Positions 54,354 through 64,000 of a stretch of DNA of 64,000 nucleotides are shown here, in pieces; position 1 is the stretch's first letter; the number at the start of each line of letters is the position of its first letter. Location: contig CP087216.1 in NCBI GenBank assembly GCA_020912385.1, positions 868,001 through 932,000 on the forward strand, in the 5' to 3' direction. Both the position numbers and the translations under genes were made by a program. Under the pieces are notes generated by a model. It saw only the letters and a list, made by a program, of their open reading frames with translations, had not been told where the DNA came from and did not search any database. The DNA comes from Neofusicoccum parvum. Its lineage: Eukaryota > Ascomycota > Dothideomycetes > Botryosphaeriales > Botryosphaeriaceae.

Positions 54354-55070
54354 CTAGTCGTATTCCTTCATCAATTCGTTGTCCTCCACCATCTCCGCGA
54401 ACCCGTCAATCGCAGTTGAGTGGGCCCAAGGCTTGAGCCCAATCTCCTCCCTGATGGTCTTTGCAAAGCACCCGCTCCACCCATTCCTTGGATATTTCTC
54501 TACCACGTTCTTGATTGTCTCTGGATGTACCAAGTCCTTGAATTTCCCAGCATTGTCTAGCAAAGTTGCAAGCTGAACTAGCAAGCCTACGCAGCTGATG
54601 GAGCCAGTTTCGCCGGGATCTTGGTGGCGGATGATACATTCGGCTACGCTCTCTGCCTGGCTCTTATCCGCACCGAAACTCTGCAGTGTCTGCAGCGCCT
54701 CGATGCCGCCCCAGAAGTCGAAACTCATGTGCGTGCTGCGAAGTGCGTGGTGTGTCGTGCCGATGTCGTGGAACAGGCACACGAGCAGCCAAGTCTCCTC
54801 ATCGAGCCAGCCATCAGAAAGCCAAGCCGGGAATTTTGTCCGGACGATTGCCATGCCAAAGTAGTAGACGCGCAGGCTATGGTTCAGGGTCTCTGGTGCA
54901 AGCTCCTTCTCTACGCGTGCCAAGCTCTGCCGCACCAATTTCGTATCCGGGTATTTGATGTCATTCGTGGAGAAGGGTTTGGGGGTGGCAAGCTTGGCCT
55001 TGCCTTGGAGGGCGGTGGCGGGGTTGCGGGGTACGGCATGCCAGCCGTAGGGCTTGCTTGTGGCGGACAT
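54354..55070 (-). CDS. HD-domain cyanamide hydratase (DDI2/3-like)
   Basis: Single exon, 238 residues from the ATG at 55070. The family hydrates cyanamide to urea; yeast DDI2/DDI3 and the plant-pathogen Cah enzyme belong here. The HD-fold metal ligands are visible: His in LNHSLRVYYFGMAI, the HD pair in VCLFHDIGTTHHAL, and the distal His in CIIRHQDPGETGSISCVGLL with Asp in LATLLDNAGKFKDLVH. STHMSFDFWGGIEAL is also typical. Length matches the family (about 225-245). The frame is open upstream to 55106 but without an ATG. The fungal gene is usually induced by cyanamide or DNA-damaging agents in yeast; nothing here shows how it is regulated. Divergent from the GH105 gene. Confidence 0.93.
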   Translation of the reverse strand: MSATSKPYGWHAVPRNPATALQGKAKLATPKPFSTNDIKYPDTKLVRQSLARVEKELAPETLNHSLRVYYFGMAIVRTKFPAWLSDGWLDEETWLLVCLFHDIGTTHHALRSTHMSFDFWGGIEALQTLQSFGADKSQAESVAECIIRHQDPGETGSISCVGLLVQLATLLDNAGKFKDLVHPETIKNVVEKYPRNGWSGCFAKTIREEIGLKPWAHSTAIDGFAEMVEDNELMKEYD

Positions 55071-55674
55071 TTGTGGCTGTTGCGGCGCGTTGATCCGGGA
55101 TTGCACTGCTTGGAACGGATAGAGAAGCCGTGAGGAAATTTCGAAGCTTAAATAGTCCAGCTAATTGTAAGACAATTGTCCATAACTGAGTCTCTCAGAG
55201 ATTGGTGAGCAAGTTGCAAGGGGTTCTGTCATCACTTGTCAGAGCAGACTACGTCACAACCGTCAGCGGGAAGCTGCCGCTGGCGCAGGGTCTGGAAGAA
55301 GCCGGACATGCCGACTGCGGCGTTTCCGCGGACCCCAGCGTGCGTGTACAGAGGTGCGCATGCTCTGTGTGTTCCTCGCCGTCGGAGGGCTCACTCCTGT
55401 CGTCGCCAGGCTGAATCGCTCCGGGCCGAGTGTGGGGATCACGGAGGCACTATGAGTCCACGACGTCGTCCGTCTGCCTTGAAAAGTTTAGACCCCTGCT
55501 AGATCTGCAAGCCCCTCAGGGCCGTGAAAATAAATAAGCCCCGGAGTATAACATAACCCCCGGCAGCGCCTCCTACATAAGTTGAGGTCGGCTTCTCCCG
55601 GTGGGTTGGGTTCCCGTTTCCATTTCCGTTTCCGTTTCACCTCCACTACCAGGCAATCCCCTAGAACGCCCACC
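55071..55674. promoter_or_regulatory. divergent promoter, cyanamide hydratase / GH105
   Basis: 604 bp between two outward-facing start codons. An AT-richer patch with TATA-like sequence (about 55525-55555) precedes the C/T-rich leader of the GH105 gene, whose start has a CACCATG context. Confidence 0.5.
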
Positions 55675-57026
55675 ATGCGGTTGTTCAAGGATGTTTCCGC
55701 ATACCCCCTTCTCGTGGCCGCGCTGCTGTTTGCAGAGCAGACCGCCGCTCTCACGAAGACCAACTACTCCACATGGATGGCCACCAGCATCATCTCGCGC
55801 GGGCAGGGCGTCCTGACCGGGCAAGGCGACACCTCCGAGCTGCTCCAAGCCGGCTTCACGCAAAAGGCATTCCGCCGCCTGCTCGAGCAGTACCCGGACG
55901 ACGCGTCCGCGCCGCTCATCTCGGCCTACATCACCACGAGCGTCGACTCGGTCGCCGGCGCGCTCTCCAACGCCTCGCGCAACACGGGCTACTCGCTCGA
56001 CCGCCTCTCCAGCGGCAACAACCTCATCGCCCTCTACCAGCAGACCGGCAACGAGACCTACCGCACGGCCTTCGAGGCGCTACGCCAGTCCATCGACCTG
56101 CAGCGCCGCAACGCCGAGGGCGGCCTGTTCTACTACGTCTACCCCTACTGGTCGTACCTGGACGGCATGTTCTCGCTCGCGCCCTTCTACGCGCTGTACA
56201 CGGCGGCCTTCGACGCGGCCAACGCGACGGCCGCGGTCGACGACCTGGTGCTCCAGCTCGACCTCCTGTGGCAGCACTGCCGCGCGAACTCGACCGGGCT
56301 CCTCGCACACGGCTACGACGCCTCGCGCACCGCCGTCTGGGCGGACCCGGTCACGGGCGCGAGCCCGCACGTGTGGGGCCGGAGCCTAGGGTGGTACGCG
56401 ATGGCGCTGGTGGACGTGCTCGAGCTGCTGCCGGCGACGGCGGCGACGATCCGGCAGCAGCAGCACGTTCTCGCGCGCTTCCAGGCGCTGGCGGCCGCGG
56501 TGGCGGCCGCGGCCGACGCGGCGAGCGGCGCGTGGTGGCAGGTGCTGGACCAGCCGGGGCGCGCGGGCAACTACATCGAGAGCAGCGGCTCCGCAATGCT
56601 GGCGTACTCCTTGCTTAAGGGCGTGAGGTTGGGGTATCTGGCGGAGGGATCGGAGGGAGCGACGAGGCGGAGCGCGCTCCACGAATCAGCGCCCAACAGC
56701 TCGTGGACGCATGTGGCAACCCGCGCGTACGAGTACGTGGTGGATCACTTCGTCGTGGACAACGGGAACGGCACCGTCGGGTACAATGGGACCGTTGCCG
56801 TTTGTAGCCTGAACTCGACCGCTTCGTACGAGGTAAGTTTATGCAGGCGTTAGGGCTCTGCACCGATTGAGTTGTTTGGTTTGTCAGGGATACCTAAGCT
56901 GACTCTTTTTGTGCCCTGCAGTACTATGTTGGTCAGCCAATCCTCTACGACAGTGTCCTGGGTTCCAATGCCTTCATCCTGGCTTCGCTGGAATATGAAA
57001 GCATGGTCGCCGGATGCGGAGAGTAG
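55675..57026 (+). CDS. secreted GH105 unsaturated rhamnogalacturonyl hydrolase
   Basis: Two exons: 55675-56832 and 56922-57026 (intron 89 nt with a GCTGACT branch); 420 residues. The enzyme removes the unsaturated galacturonyl residue from pectin fragments made by rhamnogalacturonan lyases. A signal peptide (about residues 1-25, DVSAYPLLVAALLFAEQTAA) is followed by the GH105 (alpha/alpha)6 barrel: TGYSLDRLSSGNNLIALYQQ, YVYPYWSYLDGMFSLAPFYA (catalytic Asp in LDGM), HVWGRSLGWYAMALVDVLEL, YIESSGSAMLAYSLLKGVR and, across the intron, YYVGQPILYDSVLGSNAF with LEYE at the C-terminus. Many NxT/NxS sites fit secretion. The first exon is extremely GC-rich, so long shadow frames occur on both strands. 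It suggests a plant-associated or saprotrophic life style. Confidence 0.92.
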
Positions 57027-58675
57027 ACTGTGGCTGCGGAAAAACACTTTCCGAGTATCTGAAATGTACTACTGTGCCTCACATAATGGCTGATTACGTG
57101 AACCAGTTCAGCAATGCCAGTAACCAGGGAGCCTGTTCGTCGGTATTTTGCAATTCTTAGAGATGTGTATTGTCCGCGCAGGTTTTGCGTATTCCACACG
57201 TGGTCGATTCGCAGTATTGCAATACACGTAGGGAGTCGAAGAATCCATCCGGGTTTATTTCCTTGTTCCAGTAACAACAGTTTCGTGTCCGGACGGAATC
57301 TCCACCTCCCCTTGGATGCACGTCTATTCCGCGATGCTTCCGGAGTTCACCACATACTTCACTGTGATTTCTGGACGTTTTGGAGCTATGTGTGTGGAAC
57401 ATACTATTACCCCCTTTGCACTATCACTCTGCAAGGCCAATTCACACATCGACAACCATGCAGAGCAGTGGCTTGATGATCAGTGGAATCGCCTCATATA
57501 CTCAGGTCAGCGACTTACCCGGAGAAGTCCGCACGGAGGGGTCAGCTGCACCAGGGTAAGAAGCACGTGTCAAAATCCTGTAATGCTATCGATGACGGCA
57601 AATCCAAGCTGACAAACTTCCTTTCTTTAAGCATACAGAGTCGACCCGGTTGTCGGTTCAGAAGGCATCCGTAGGTCGAGATCTAAGGAAGCTTATCTCG
57701 GTGTTCGGAGCCCCATGTGCGAGCACAGGATTAAGTCAGCCAGTCGAAAGGATTCGCATTTCCTTCCCTATGCGTGAGGAGGCTTCGGTCGAGTTTATCA
57801 ACAGTGGTTCGGCCTCGGTACTGCGAGCGTTGAGTGGTGGAGCAGAGGGTGGAGATAGTCGGGGCTTAAGCCCGTCCGCGGACGACGAGGCCGCTCGGGC
57901 TCGCCTCTTGCCAGGGCCGATCGCCCGAACAGGCCGAGCTGCTCTCTTTCAACCTCTGCCGCCCACCATGCACACGTCATCGGCCGTTGCACAACGCCAT
58001 CGCCCGAATTCGGAGATCAAGAGGAACGCTGTGACGCGCTGCACGGGACGCGGCAGTCGTCGGCTCCTTAGGTCAGCCACATGGCTCCCACGAGGTCTGT
58101 CTCTCGGGCGCCGCCAGTCCAAATAGCCTTTTGGTGGCTTGTTGTCGACATGTCCAGATTCGGCCGAGCAGGCGTCGTTGACTCCATCTCTTGCTTGCGA
58201 TCGCCATTACGTACATCACTTGCCTGGGACGCCATCTTCATCTGCCCACAAACAATAATCCTATTGGACTGAGGCCCCTGTAGCGGGACCCTCACTGCCC
58301 ACCATGTTGTGGCGCGAACGGCCTGGCGCCGCGGGTGCCCATGCTTGTTCTCTGCCATGGCGTCATCTGTACGATTTTTAAGCCGTTGCTTGTGGTGGTG
58401 GGCTCCGACCGCCCGCTGGATAGGTAGCTGTCGTTTCGACGGCGTTAACGGCAGGCTTTCTTGCGAGGTGTCGGCTTCTTATATGATACTGCCTCATGCC
58501 CCTTCTTGTTGCGCTGTTTCATCATAGCACTCCAGTCCCTAGCCGATCGGCACTGCTACCCGGATATAACGAACAAAGAACCTTGCCCGCTCTGCCTCGT
58601 ATCTCTTTCTAGCATTCCTGACCGCACCTGCTTGAACACACTGCTTGATACCGATCTCGCGGGGCCCTGGACGAT
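57027..58675. other. gene-free stretch between GH105 and the MFS gene
   Basis: 1.65 kb. The left part holds the 3' UTR of the GH105 gene, the right part the promoter of the MFS gene. Frames such as 57650-58126 (+) lack any recognisable domain. I see no repeats or transposon ends. Confidence 0.5.
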
Positions 58676-60890
58676 ATGCCGAGCGACCATCTTGGAGAGG
58701 GCTTGACGAGGAGTGCCAGTGGGAGGACGACATACGCTCCAGATGGCCTATCAAGCAATCCTTCCTCTACTGCGCATGGAGTCAATAACTCAGATAACCC
58801 TTGGGAGACGACGTTCATCGCAACCGACCGAAATTCCTTCGAGTCTACCACCCCTGTAGAGCGACGCAGTGTGGACGAGAAAGACCCTGAGAAGGATGAA
58901 GTACCACCTCATCACTCAAAGTCCCCACCTCATCAACCAACGGGCCCGTACGAGAGTGACAATGTAGACGACGACATCGAGAGACAGAAGACTAGGGAAC
59001 AAGGAGCGCAGGTGGAGAAGCAGGCGGAAGAGAAAGACCCCAACCTGGTCGAGTGGAATGGCTCGGATGATCCCGTAAGTGATGGCAGAGATGTTGCTGA
59101 ATATGGATGCTGACCAGCATGGCAGGGAAATCCTATGAACTGGCCACATTGGTGGAAGTGGACCGTTACCATCACCCTCGGTATGATGACATTCTGCATC
59201 ACCTTCGCGTCGAGTGTTTTCAGCACCGCAACCGTCGTGACGGCTGAGAAGTTTGGCGTGTCCACGGAGGTCATGACTCTTGGTACTAGTCTGTTCGTCT
59301 TGGTAAGCAATACTTTTGTCTAACATACCCCTCGAGATTTGAAGCATCTACCCGGAAACAGACGTGCCTTGTTGTGCAAACAAAAGCCATCTAGATCGGT
59401 GTTTCAACTGCCTCATCAACAAGCTCAGTCCGGGTTGGGGGCGTCACTTTCACTCACAACCTACTATCTCGTTGCCCCAGTCTTCTCCTGGTCGGCCTGA
59501 CTGACATGACTACAGGGATTCGCGTTTGGACCTATCGTTTGGGGGCCTCTTTCTGAATTATATGGACGAAAATACCCGCTATTCTTTGGCTTCTTCGTCT
59601 TTGCCATCTTCCAAATTCCCGTTGCAGTAGCCCAAAACCTCCAGACAATCATGATCTGCCGGTTTTTCGGTGGATTCTTTGGCTCAGGTACACAGCATAC
59701 ATTCCTTTGGTGGTACGTTGTTCTTCGCTGACGTCTTCACGCAGCACCACTTGCCATTGTCGGAGGTGCCCTGGCCGACTTTTGGGATCCGATTGACCGT
59801 GGTATTGCAGTCTGCATTTTCGCCGGTGCCACGTTCATCGGTCCCGTGGCTGGTCCTATAGTCGGCGGCTTCATCACCATGAGTCACCTCGGATGGAGAT
59901 GGACTGAGTACATCACGGCAATCATGGGATTCTTTTTCGGCACCATCGGGTTCCTTATTGTGCCCGAGACATTCGCCCCGGTGCTGCTGCAACGTCGGGC
60001 CAAAAAGATCCGTTACGAGACGCGCAATTGGGCAGTTCACTCCAAGCACGATGAGAACCAGGTTGACATGAGGTACATCGTTCGGAAGTACATCCTCCGG
60101 CCATTCGCCATGATCGTTCTGGAGCCAATATTGCTTCTCGTCACTCTCTACGTGAGTGCTCCCCCCCTTTCCTCATACATCAAGGTTCCGGTGTTAACAT
60201 TCGCCAGATGGCCGTCGTATACGGGATTCTGTACTTGTTCTTCGAATCATACCCAATCGCTTTCCAAGAGACCCGCGGCTGGAACGAAGGCGTCGGGGCG
60301 CTCCCCTTCCTCAGCATCACGGTGGGCGTTGTCATCGGCGGCGCGCTCATCACCTGGACGACCAAGACGCGGTTCGCACGCAAGCTTGAGAAGCATGGCA
60401 AGGTGATCCCCGAGGAGCGGCTGATCCCCATGATCATCGGCGGCTTCCTGTTCCCGGCGGGCATGTTCTGGTTCGCGTGGACGTCCAGCCCGAACATCAG
60501 CCCGTGGCCTCAGATCGTGTCGGGCGTGCCCATCGGCGCGGGCATCCTGATGATCTTCCTGCAGGGGCTTAACTACATCATCGACGTGTACATGATGAAC
60601 GCCAACAGCGCCATTGCGGCGAACACGCTCCTGCGGAGTTTCGCTGGCGCGGGCTTCCCGCTCTTCGCGGTTGCGATGTAAGTCACTTGTCTCTTTTCAG
60701 CCGCTCGCCTTTTGAGATGCGCGAACTTTTCCGGCTGATGACGCACTACCTCAGGTATCACACGCTGGGTGTCGACTGGGCTACCAGCCTGCTGGCTTTC
60801 ATCGCCGTCGCGCTGTTCCCGGTGCCGATCCTGTTCTACATTTACGGGTCCAGGATCCGGAAGCTGTCCCGCTACAGCCCATCGGCATAA
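58676..60890 (+). CDS. major facilitator transporter, DHA1 (drug:H+ antiporter) type
   Basis: Six exons: 58676-59074, 59126-59302, 59516-59687, 59745-60151, 60208-60677 and 60755-60890; 586 residues. A 130-residue hydrophilic N-terminus ends at the family entry motif [15 protein letters not shown], joined at intron 1. Then come 12 membrane helices with [20 protein letters not shown] (motif A), [39 protein letters not shown] (joined at intron 3), [14 protein letters not shown] (motif C-like antiporter signature) and [15 protein letters not shown]. The second half includes [20 protein letters not shown] and [19 protein letters not shown]. The pattern fits Flr1/Tpo1-like exporters of drugs or polyamines; the substrate is unknown. 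Intron 2 (213 nt) is long for the window. Directly after the stop comes a sequence like a sugar-transporter tail (see findings). Confidence 0.92.
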
Positions 60891-60907
60891 GACGTTGTCG
60901 TACAACC

Positions 60908-60994
60908 TGCATCACCTTCGTCATCTTCATGATCTACGAGACCAAGGGCCTGTGTCGCTCGCTCGAGCAGGACGAGGAAAAGCATGTAATCTGA
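60908..60994 (+). pseudogene. possible relic of a sugar-porter C-terminus
   Basis: The frame starting 18 nt after the MFS stop reads CITFVIFMIYETKGLCRSLE, then QDEEKHVI and a stop. A hydrophobic run followed by ETKG...SLEQ is the hallmark of the last helix and cytosolic tail of sugar porters (usual pattern ETKGxxLExxD). The rest of such a transporter is not present here. It could also be chance or an alternative 3' exon. Confidence 0.35.
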
Positions 60995-63300
60995 CGTCTT
61001 CACGGGAGTGTAGAGTAGGAGTAACGGGACAAAAAAGACATGTCATCAGCGAAGGAGTCGGCGTTTTTATGGACCTTGCCTGTGGTATATTGGCCGGCCG
61101 GAGTATAGTAGGCAATAAAGCTTGTTTGGCTGAAGTGGCTGGTTCTTTCCTGGGCGTCGCGTCCCGCGGAACTCTGAGTGATAGATTGACCGTGCAAGCG
61201 AAGAAAGCGGGGTGAAGCCGTCCAGTTCTGCTCGAAAATGCCGCCTCCTTGGCCTGCGTGCGGTTCGGGTGTTCTGTTCTCTTGGCCTGGCGTCATGCTG
61301 CTTCACCGTCACTTTGGCTATCTGCGCGCAAGGGCCACGAGCCAGCAGGCACCTTGACGGCCTGCCGTCTCAGGTACATAGATACCGGGGATCGTCGAGC
61401 AGGGAAGGAGGATTGGGAAAGCGGTCGGGGAAAGGCAGCCATTGACGGCTTGGGAGGCCGATGTCACTGTGGGGCGGCGGGAGCACATCGGCGGCGGAGC
61501 GAGAACGGGCGGGCGGGGGTTTGGCAGCAGCCAGGCGGCCTTCGAGAAGCCGCGGAGAAGAATTGCCCGGGTTGCACCAGCCACGAGAAGCGCGAAGGGC
61601 GCGGCATTGGCATGGGCGCTCTCGGGTGATCCGCTTCGTGTTCTGCTGCTGTGCCATCGCCACACGGCCGATCGGGCCTGCACCGTTCACGAAAGGGCGG
61701 CCGGCGATGAGGCTGGTGCCAGTCAGGCGCGGGTGGAGCGGCGGTGGAGCTACACCACGCCAATGCAGACAGTCATGCAAGTCAGACAAACAGATGCGGA
61801 GGCGCGTGCAGCGACGGGGACCAAGCTTTCGACACCTTGCCCGAACGGGGCATGGCGGCGCGCTGCGAGCCCAGGACCGCAGAGGCAGGCGGCCGCCTCC
61901 AGCACGGCAGCGGCAGAGACTGGCGACGAGGCTGGCTAATTATAGAAATAGAAATAGAGTGGCTGCATGCTGGCCGCTGCAGGTCTCTTCTGCGGCCAGG
62001 GTCACAGCAGCAATGGACGCACGCTGCAGGGAGCCGGAGCCGCGAGCGAGCCCTCTCTTTGTCGTCATTGCTCTCTCTCCGCCCTGCCTCTTCCCAACGC
62101 GAGCCCGCCGTCCGTCCCTCACCGTCTTTGGAGGCCGTGCCGCCAGACGGAGCAGAGGGCCTGTGCAGATCCCATGCGCACACCCATCGCCGGGCGCGCC
62201 GCCCGCGCCAAAGGGCTCGGCTTCCGATAGGCGCCCGCAAAACAGGCCGTCGTATCGTCCGTAGCTCTGAGGTCAGATGTACGAGAAACAGACGAGAGAC
62301 AATGACGACGTCTTCCGGCCTCTTCCCTCCCGGCCCGCCCTCCAGCATCAGGACGCAGCGAACCCTCGTCTCGTACGGGAACGGGCTTCTCTTCAGGTCT
62401 CTGGAGTCATTGGGCGGCAGGTCCCGCGGCCGGGCACCCCCTCGTTCCTTGCACCTGCATGGTCTAGTGCTGGTTAGGCTTCCAGTTGCTCTTCCGGGCC
62501 AACGATCAATCGGGGACTTCTGCTCTTCTGCAGCCATCAGGTGCACAGGCAGGCCGCCAGCCGGCCGCCGACCAGACCCTTCGAGCCGCAATCGACCTGC
62601 GGTTCTCCATATTTCTCCTGTGGTTCCACCTGGTTTGGCCAGCAGGCGCCACAGCATGTTCCGCGCACCGGTGCTTCGGCTCGACCGGGCGATGGCTGTC
62701 TGCCGCCCGCTTGCTGTGCTCTCGCTATGCTGCTCTATGCGTTGTGCTGTGCCTCGTCTGTCTGGCCGCTGCCAGTTGAACCGTGGGCGGTTGGCCCGCT
62801 AGGCGCCGCTACCTACGGCGCAGCTCACCACCACCGCGAGCGGGTGAATTCTTCGTTCAGCCGGACGCACCAGCGGGGCATAGCTCGCTGCAGCGCGGCA
62901 GAGTGCGGTAGCTGGGCAGCAACGGGCGTCTCGGAGGTGGTTGGTCATGCTGTCAACTTTTAGGTGGCCCCGCCGAAAAGGTGGCACTGTTACCCGCTGC
63001 CCGTATGATCCTACCCTTACTTGGCTGTACGTACCTTGCAGCTACGTGGGCGGAGTCCCGGATCTTCGCCTCACATCCTCGCCCGTACCGGAGACCCTGT
63101 CCGCCATACGTCTCCTAGCGCCCTTGCCCGGTGTGGCACTCAGGCGATGCGAGGCGGGCCCGATCTATATAACAGCACCCGTCCGCCGCTGCTGTTGCTG
63201 CTCATCATCCACACCAGCATTCCAAACGCTTAATCAATTAATTCGATAATCCCCTTCCTCGAATCCCACATCACACACCCATCTTCAATACTCCGCCAAA
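60995..63300. other. large gene-free GC-rich stretch
   Basis: 2.3 kb between the MFS gene and the small secreted protein gene. Long overlapping frames exist on both strands (up to about 350 codons) but their products are low-complexity Arg/Pro/Ser/Ala sequences with no domain, as expected from GC-rich non-coding DNA. The right end (63166-63172) carries a TATA box for the next gene. Confidence 0.5.
63166..63172 (+). promoter_or_regulatory. TATA box of the small secreted protein gene
   Basis: TATATAA lies 129 nt upstream of the ATG at 63301 and is followed by a C-rich, CACACACC-type leader with a CAAAATG start context. This layout is typical of a strongly or inducibly expressed fungal gene. 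Confidence 0.6.
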
Positions 63301-63755
63301 ATGCAGTACCTTACCGCCCTCGCCGCCGCCATCCTGCCCTTCATTGCCGTCACCTCCGCAGCGCCGCCGGCCGCCAACCACCCCAACGGCTTCGTCAAGC
63401 GTGAGGTTGGCTCGATGACGTTCTGCACGGGCGAGGACTCCACGGGCGAGTGCTTGACGCAGACATACGCCACCAACCAGTGCATCATCCTGCCCGAGCC
63501 GTACAACAAGAACGTCAAGACCTTCGTGCCCGACCACGGCAACCTGTGAGCACTCCCCACAAAGCACCACCGCACGCGAGCAGTTTGCTGATCTGACTCC
63601 CCAGTGTCCGCGTCACGAACTCCCAGGAGTCCTGCACCACGCACGGCGACCTCTTCCTCGAGTGGCCCGGCTCCACCCAGTTCAACGACTACAACGGCGT
63701 CGACTACAGCAACGCGACCTCGTTCCTGGTCCAGCGCTGCGACAACTGCGCTTAA
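63301..63755 (+). CDS. small secreted cysteine-containing protein
   Basis: Two exons: 63301-63545 and 63605-63755 (intron 59 nt); 131 residues. A signal peptide (MQYLTALAAAILPFIAVTSA, cleavage near residue 20) is followed by a short propeptide ending in Lys-Arg (NGFVKR, residues 30-35), a likely Kex2 site. The mature part of about 97 residues has six cysteines: MTFCTGEDSTGECLTQTYAT, NQC, ESCTTHGDLFLEW and RCDNC. The pattern FCTG....GEC......C..LP.P....V.SF.PD...........C..HGDLFL.W resembles a common family of fungal secreted proteins of unknown function that includes candidate effectors. A TATA box lies upstream. The gene is complete within the window. Confidence 0.88.
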
Positions 63756-64000
63756 ACACTCTGTCCCTCCACCACGCATCCACCCACGACCCCCCGCCAA
63801 ACAAAAACCTCTTATTATCCACTTCCATTGTACAGCTGGCGGGTTCGTCAGGTGGTGGCGCGTTGATCGATCGGTCGGTCGATCTGTTTATACGACATTG
63901 GCGAAGACGCATACGGCGCGGCGTTTGTCTTTGGGGTTTGCATTTGGCATGACGGCTGTTAATTGAAGGAAAAAGGATAATGACGGTTACGACACACGCT
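63756..64000. other. 3' flank at the right edge
   Basis: 245 bp after the small secreted protein gene, presumably its 3' UTR and start of the next spacer. Nothing else is recognisable before the window ends. Confidence 0.45.

Noticed and set aside
61744..62802. Long + strand open frame of 352 codons, with a 291-codon frame on the opposite strand (61782-62657)
   Set aside because: Both products are Arg/Pro/Ser/Ala low-complexity with no domain, both strands are open at once, and the DNA is very GC-rich; this is the signature of non-coding GC-rich sequence.
1..64000. Search by eye for tRNA, rRNA, spliceosomal RNA, CRISPR arrays and transposon ends
   Set aside because: No T-loop-like GGTTCRA boxes in plausible context, no conserved snRNA cores, no regularly spaced repeats and no terminal inverted repeats with a transposase were found.

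Overview
The window is nuclear DNA of a filamentous ascomycete (Pezizomycotina; Dothideomycetes is my best guess and is not proven). The signs are genes interrupted by many short GT..AG introns, mostly 48-60 nt with CTGAC/CTAAC-like branch points, GC-rich coding sequence, a Num1/ApsA cortical anchor, a SUR7-type eisosome protein, and secreted, GPI-anchored and CAZyme genes. I reconstructed 21 protein genes by joining exons in frame. All exon-intron joins are inferred from sequence only.

Left part (2.5-22.6 kb) is ordinary housekeeping: a mitochondrial PPR protein (-), the splicing factor Cwf18/CCDC12 (+), a ZCCHC10-like zinc-knuckle/RS protein (-), an R3H-SUZ RNA-binding protein (+), mitochondrial ribosomal protein uL3m (+), a SWIM plus RING zinc-finger protein (-), a SUR7 family protein (-), a GPI-anchored PLC-like phosphodiesterase (+) and the mitochondrial Holliday-junction resolvase Cce1/Ydc2 (-).

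The stretch 23.9-30.8 kb looks accessory. It holds a 65-residue three-exon gene, a CorA-like membrane protein and a large protein that fuses a protein-kinase domain to a von Willebrand A domain, all on the + strand. These families are patchy in fungi, and this trio is the best candidate here for an undescribed system.

The stretch 31.6-49.0 kb returns to conserved genes: a conserved fungal protein with an aspartic-protease-like core (-), an Iah1-type SGNH esterase in seven exons (-), a CLC chloride/proton exchanger (+), CCT8 (-) and the giant ApsA/Num1 homologue with tandem repeats and a PH domain (-).

The right part (50-64 kb) mixes specialised and core functions: an eight-exon class I terpene synthase (-) with no tailoring enzymes beside it, the splicing factor Cwc24 (+), cyanamide hydratase (-), a secreted GH105 unsaturated rhamnogalacturonyl hydrolase (+), a DHA1 MFS transporter (+) followed by what looks like the tail of a lost sugar transporter, and a small secreted cysteine-containing protein (+). 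No rRNA, tRNA, CRISPR array or intact transposon was seen. Long gene-free stretches are 1-2.5, 6.2-7.7, 14.0-15.5, 39.2-40.9, 57.0-58.7 and 60.9-63.3 kb.
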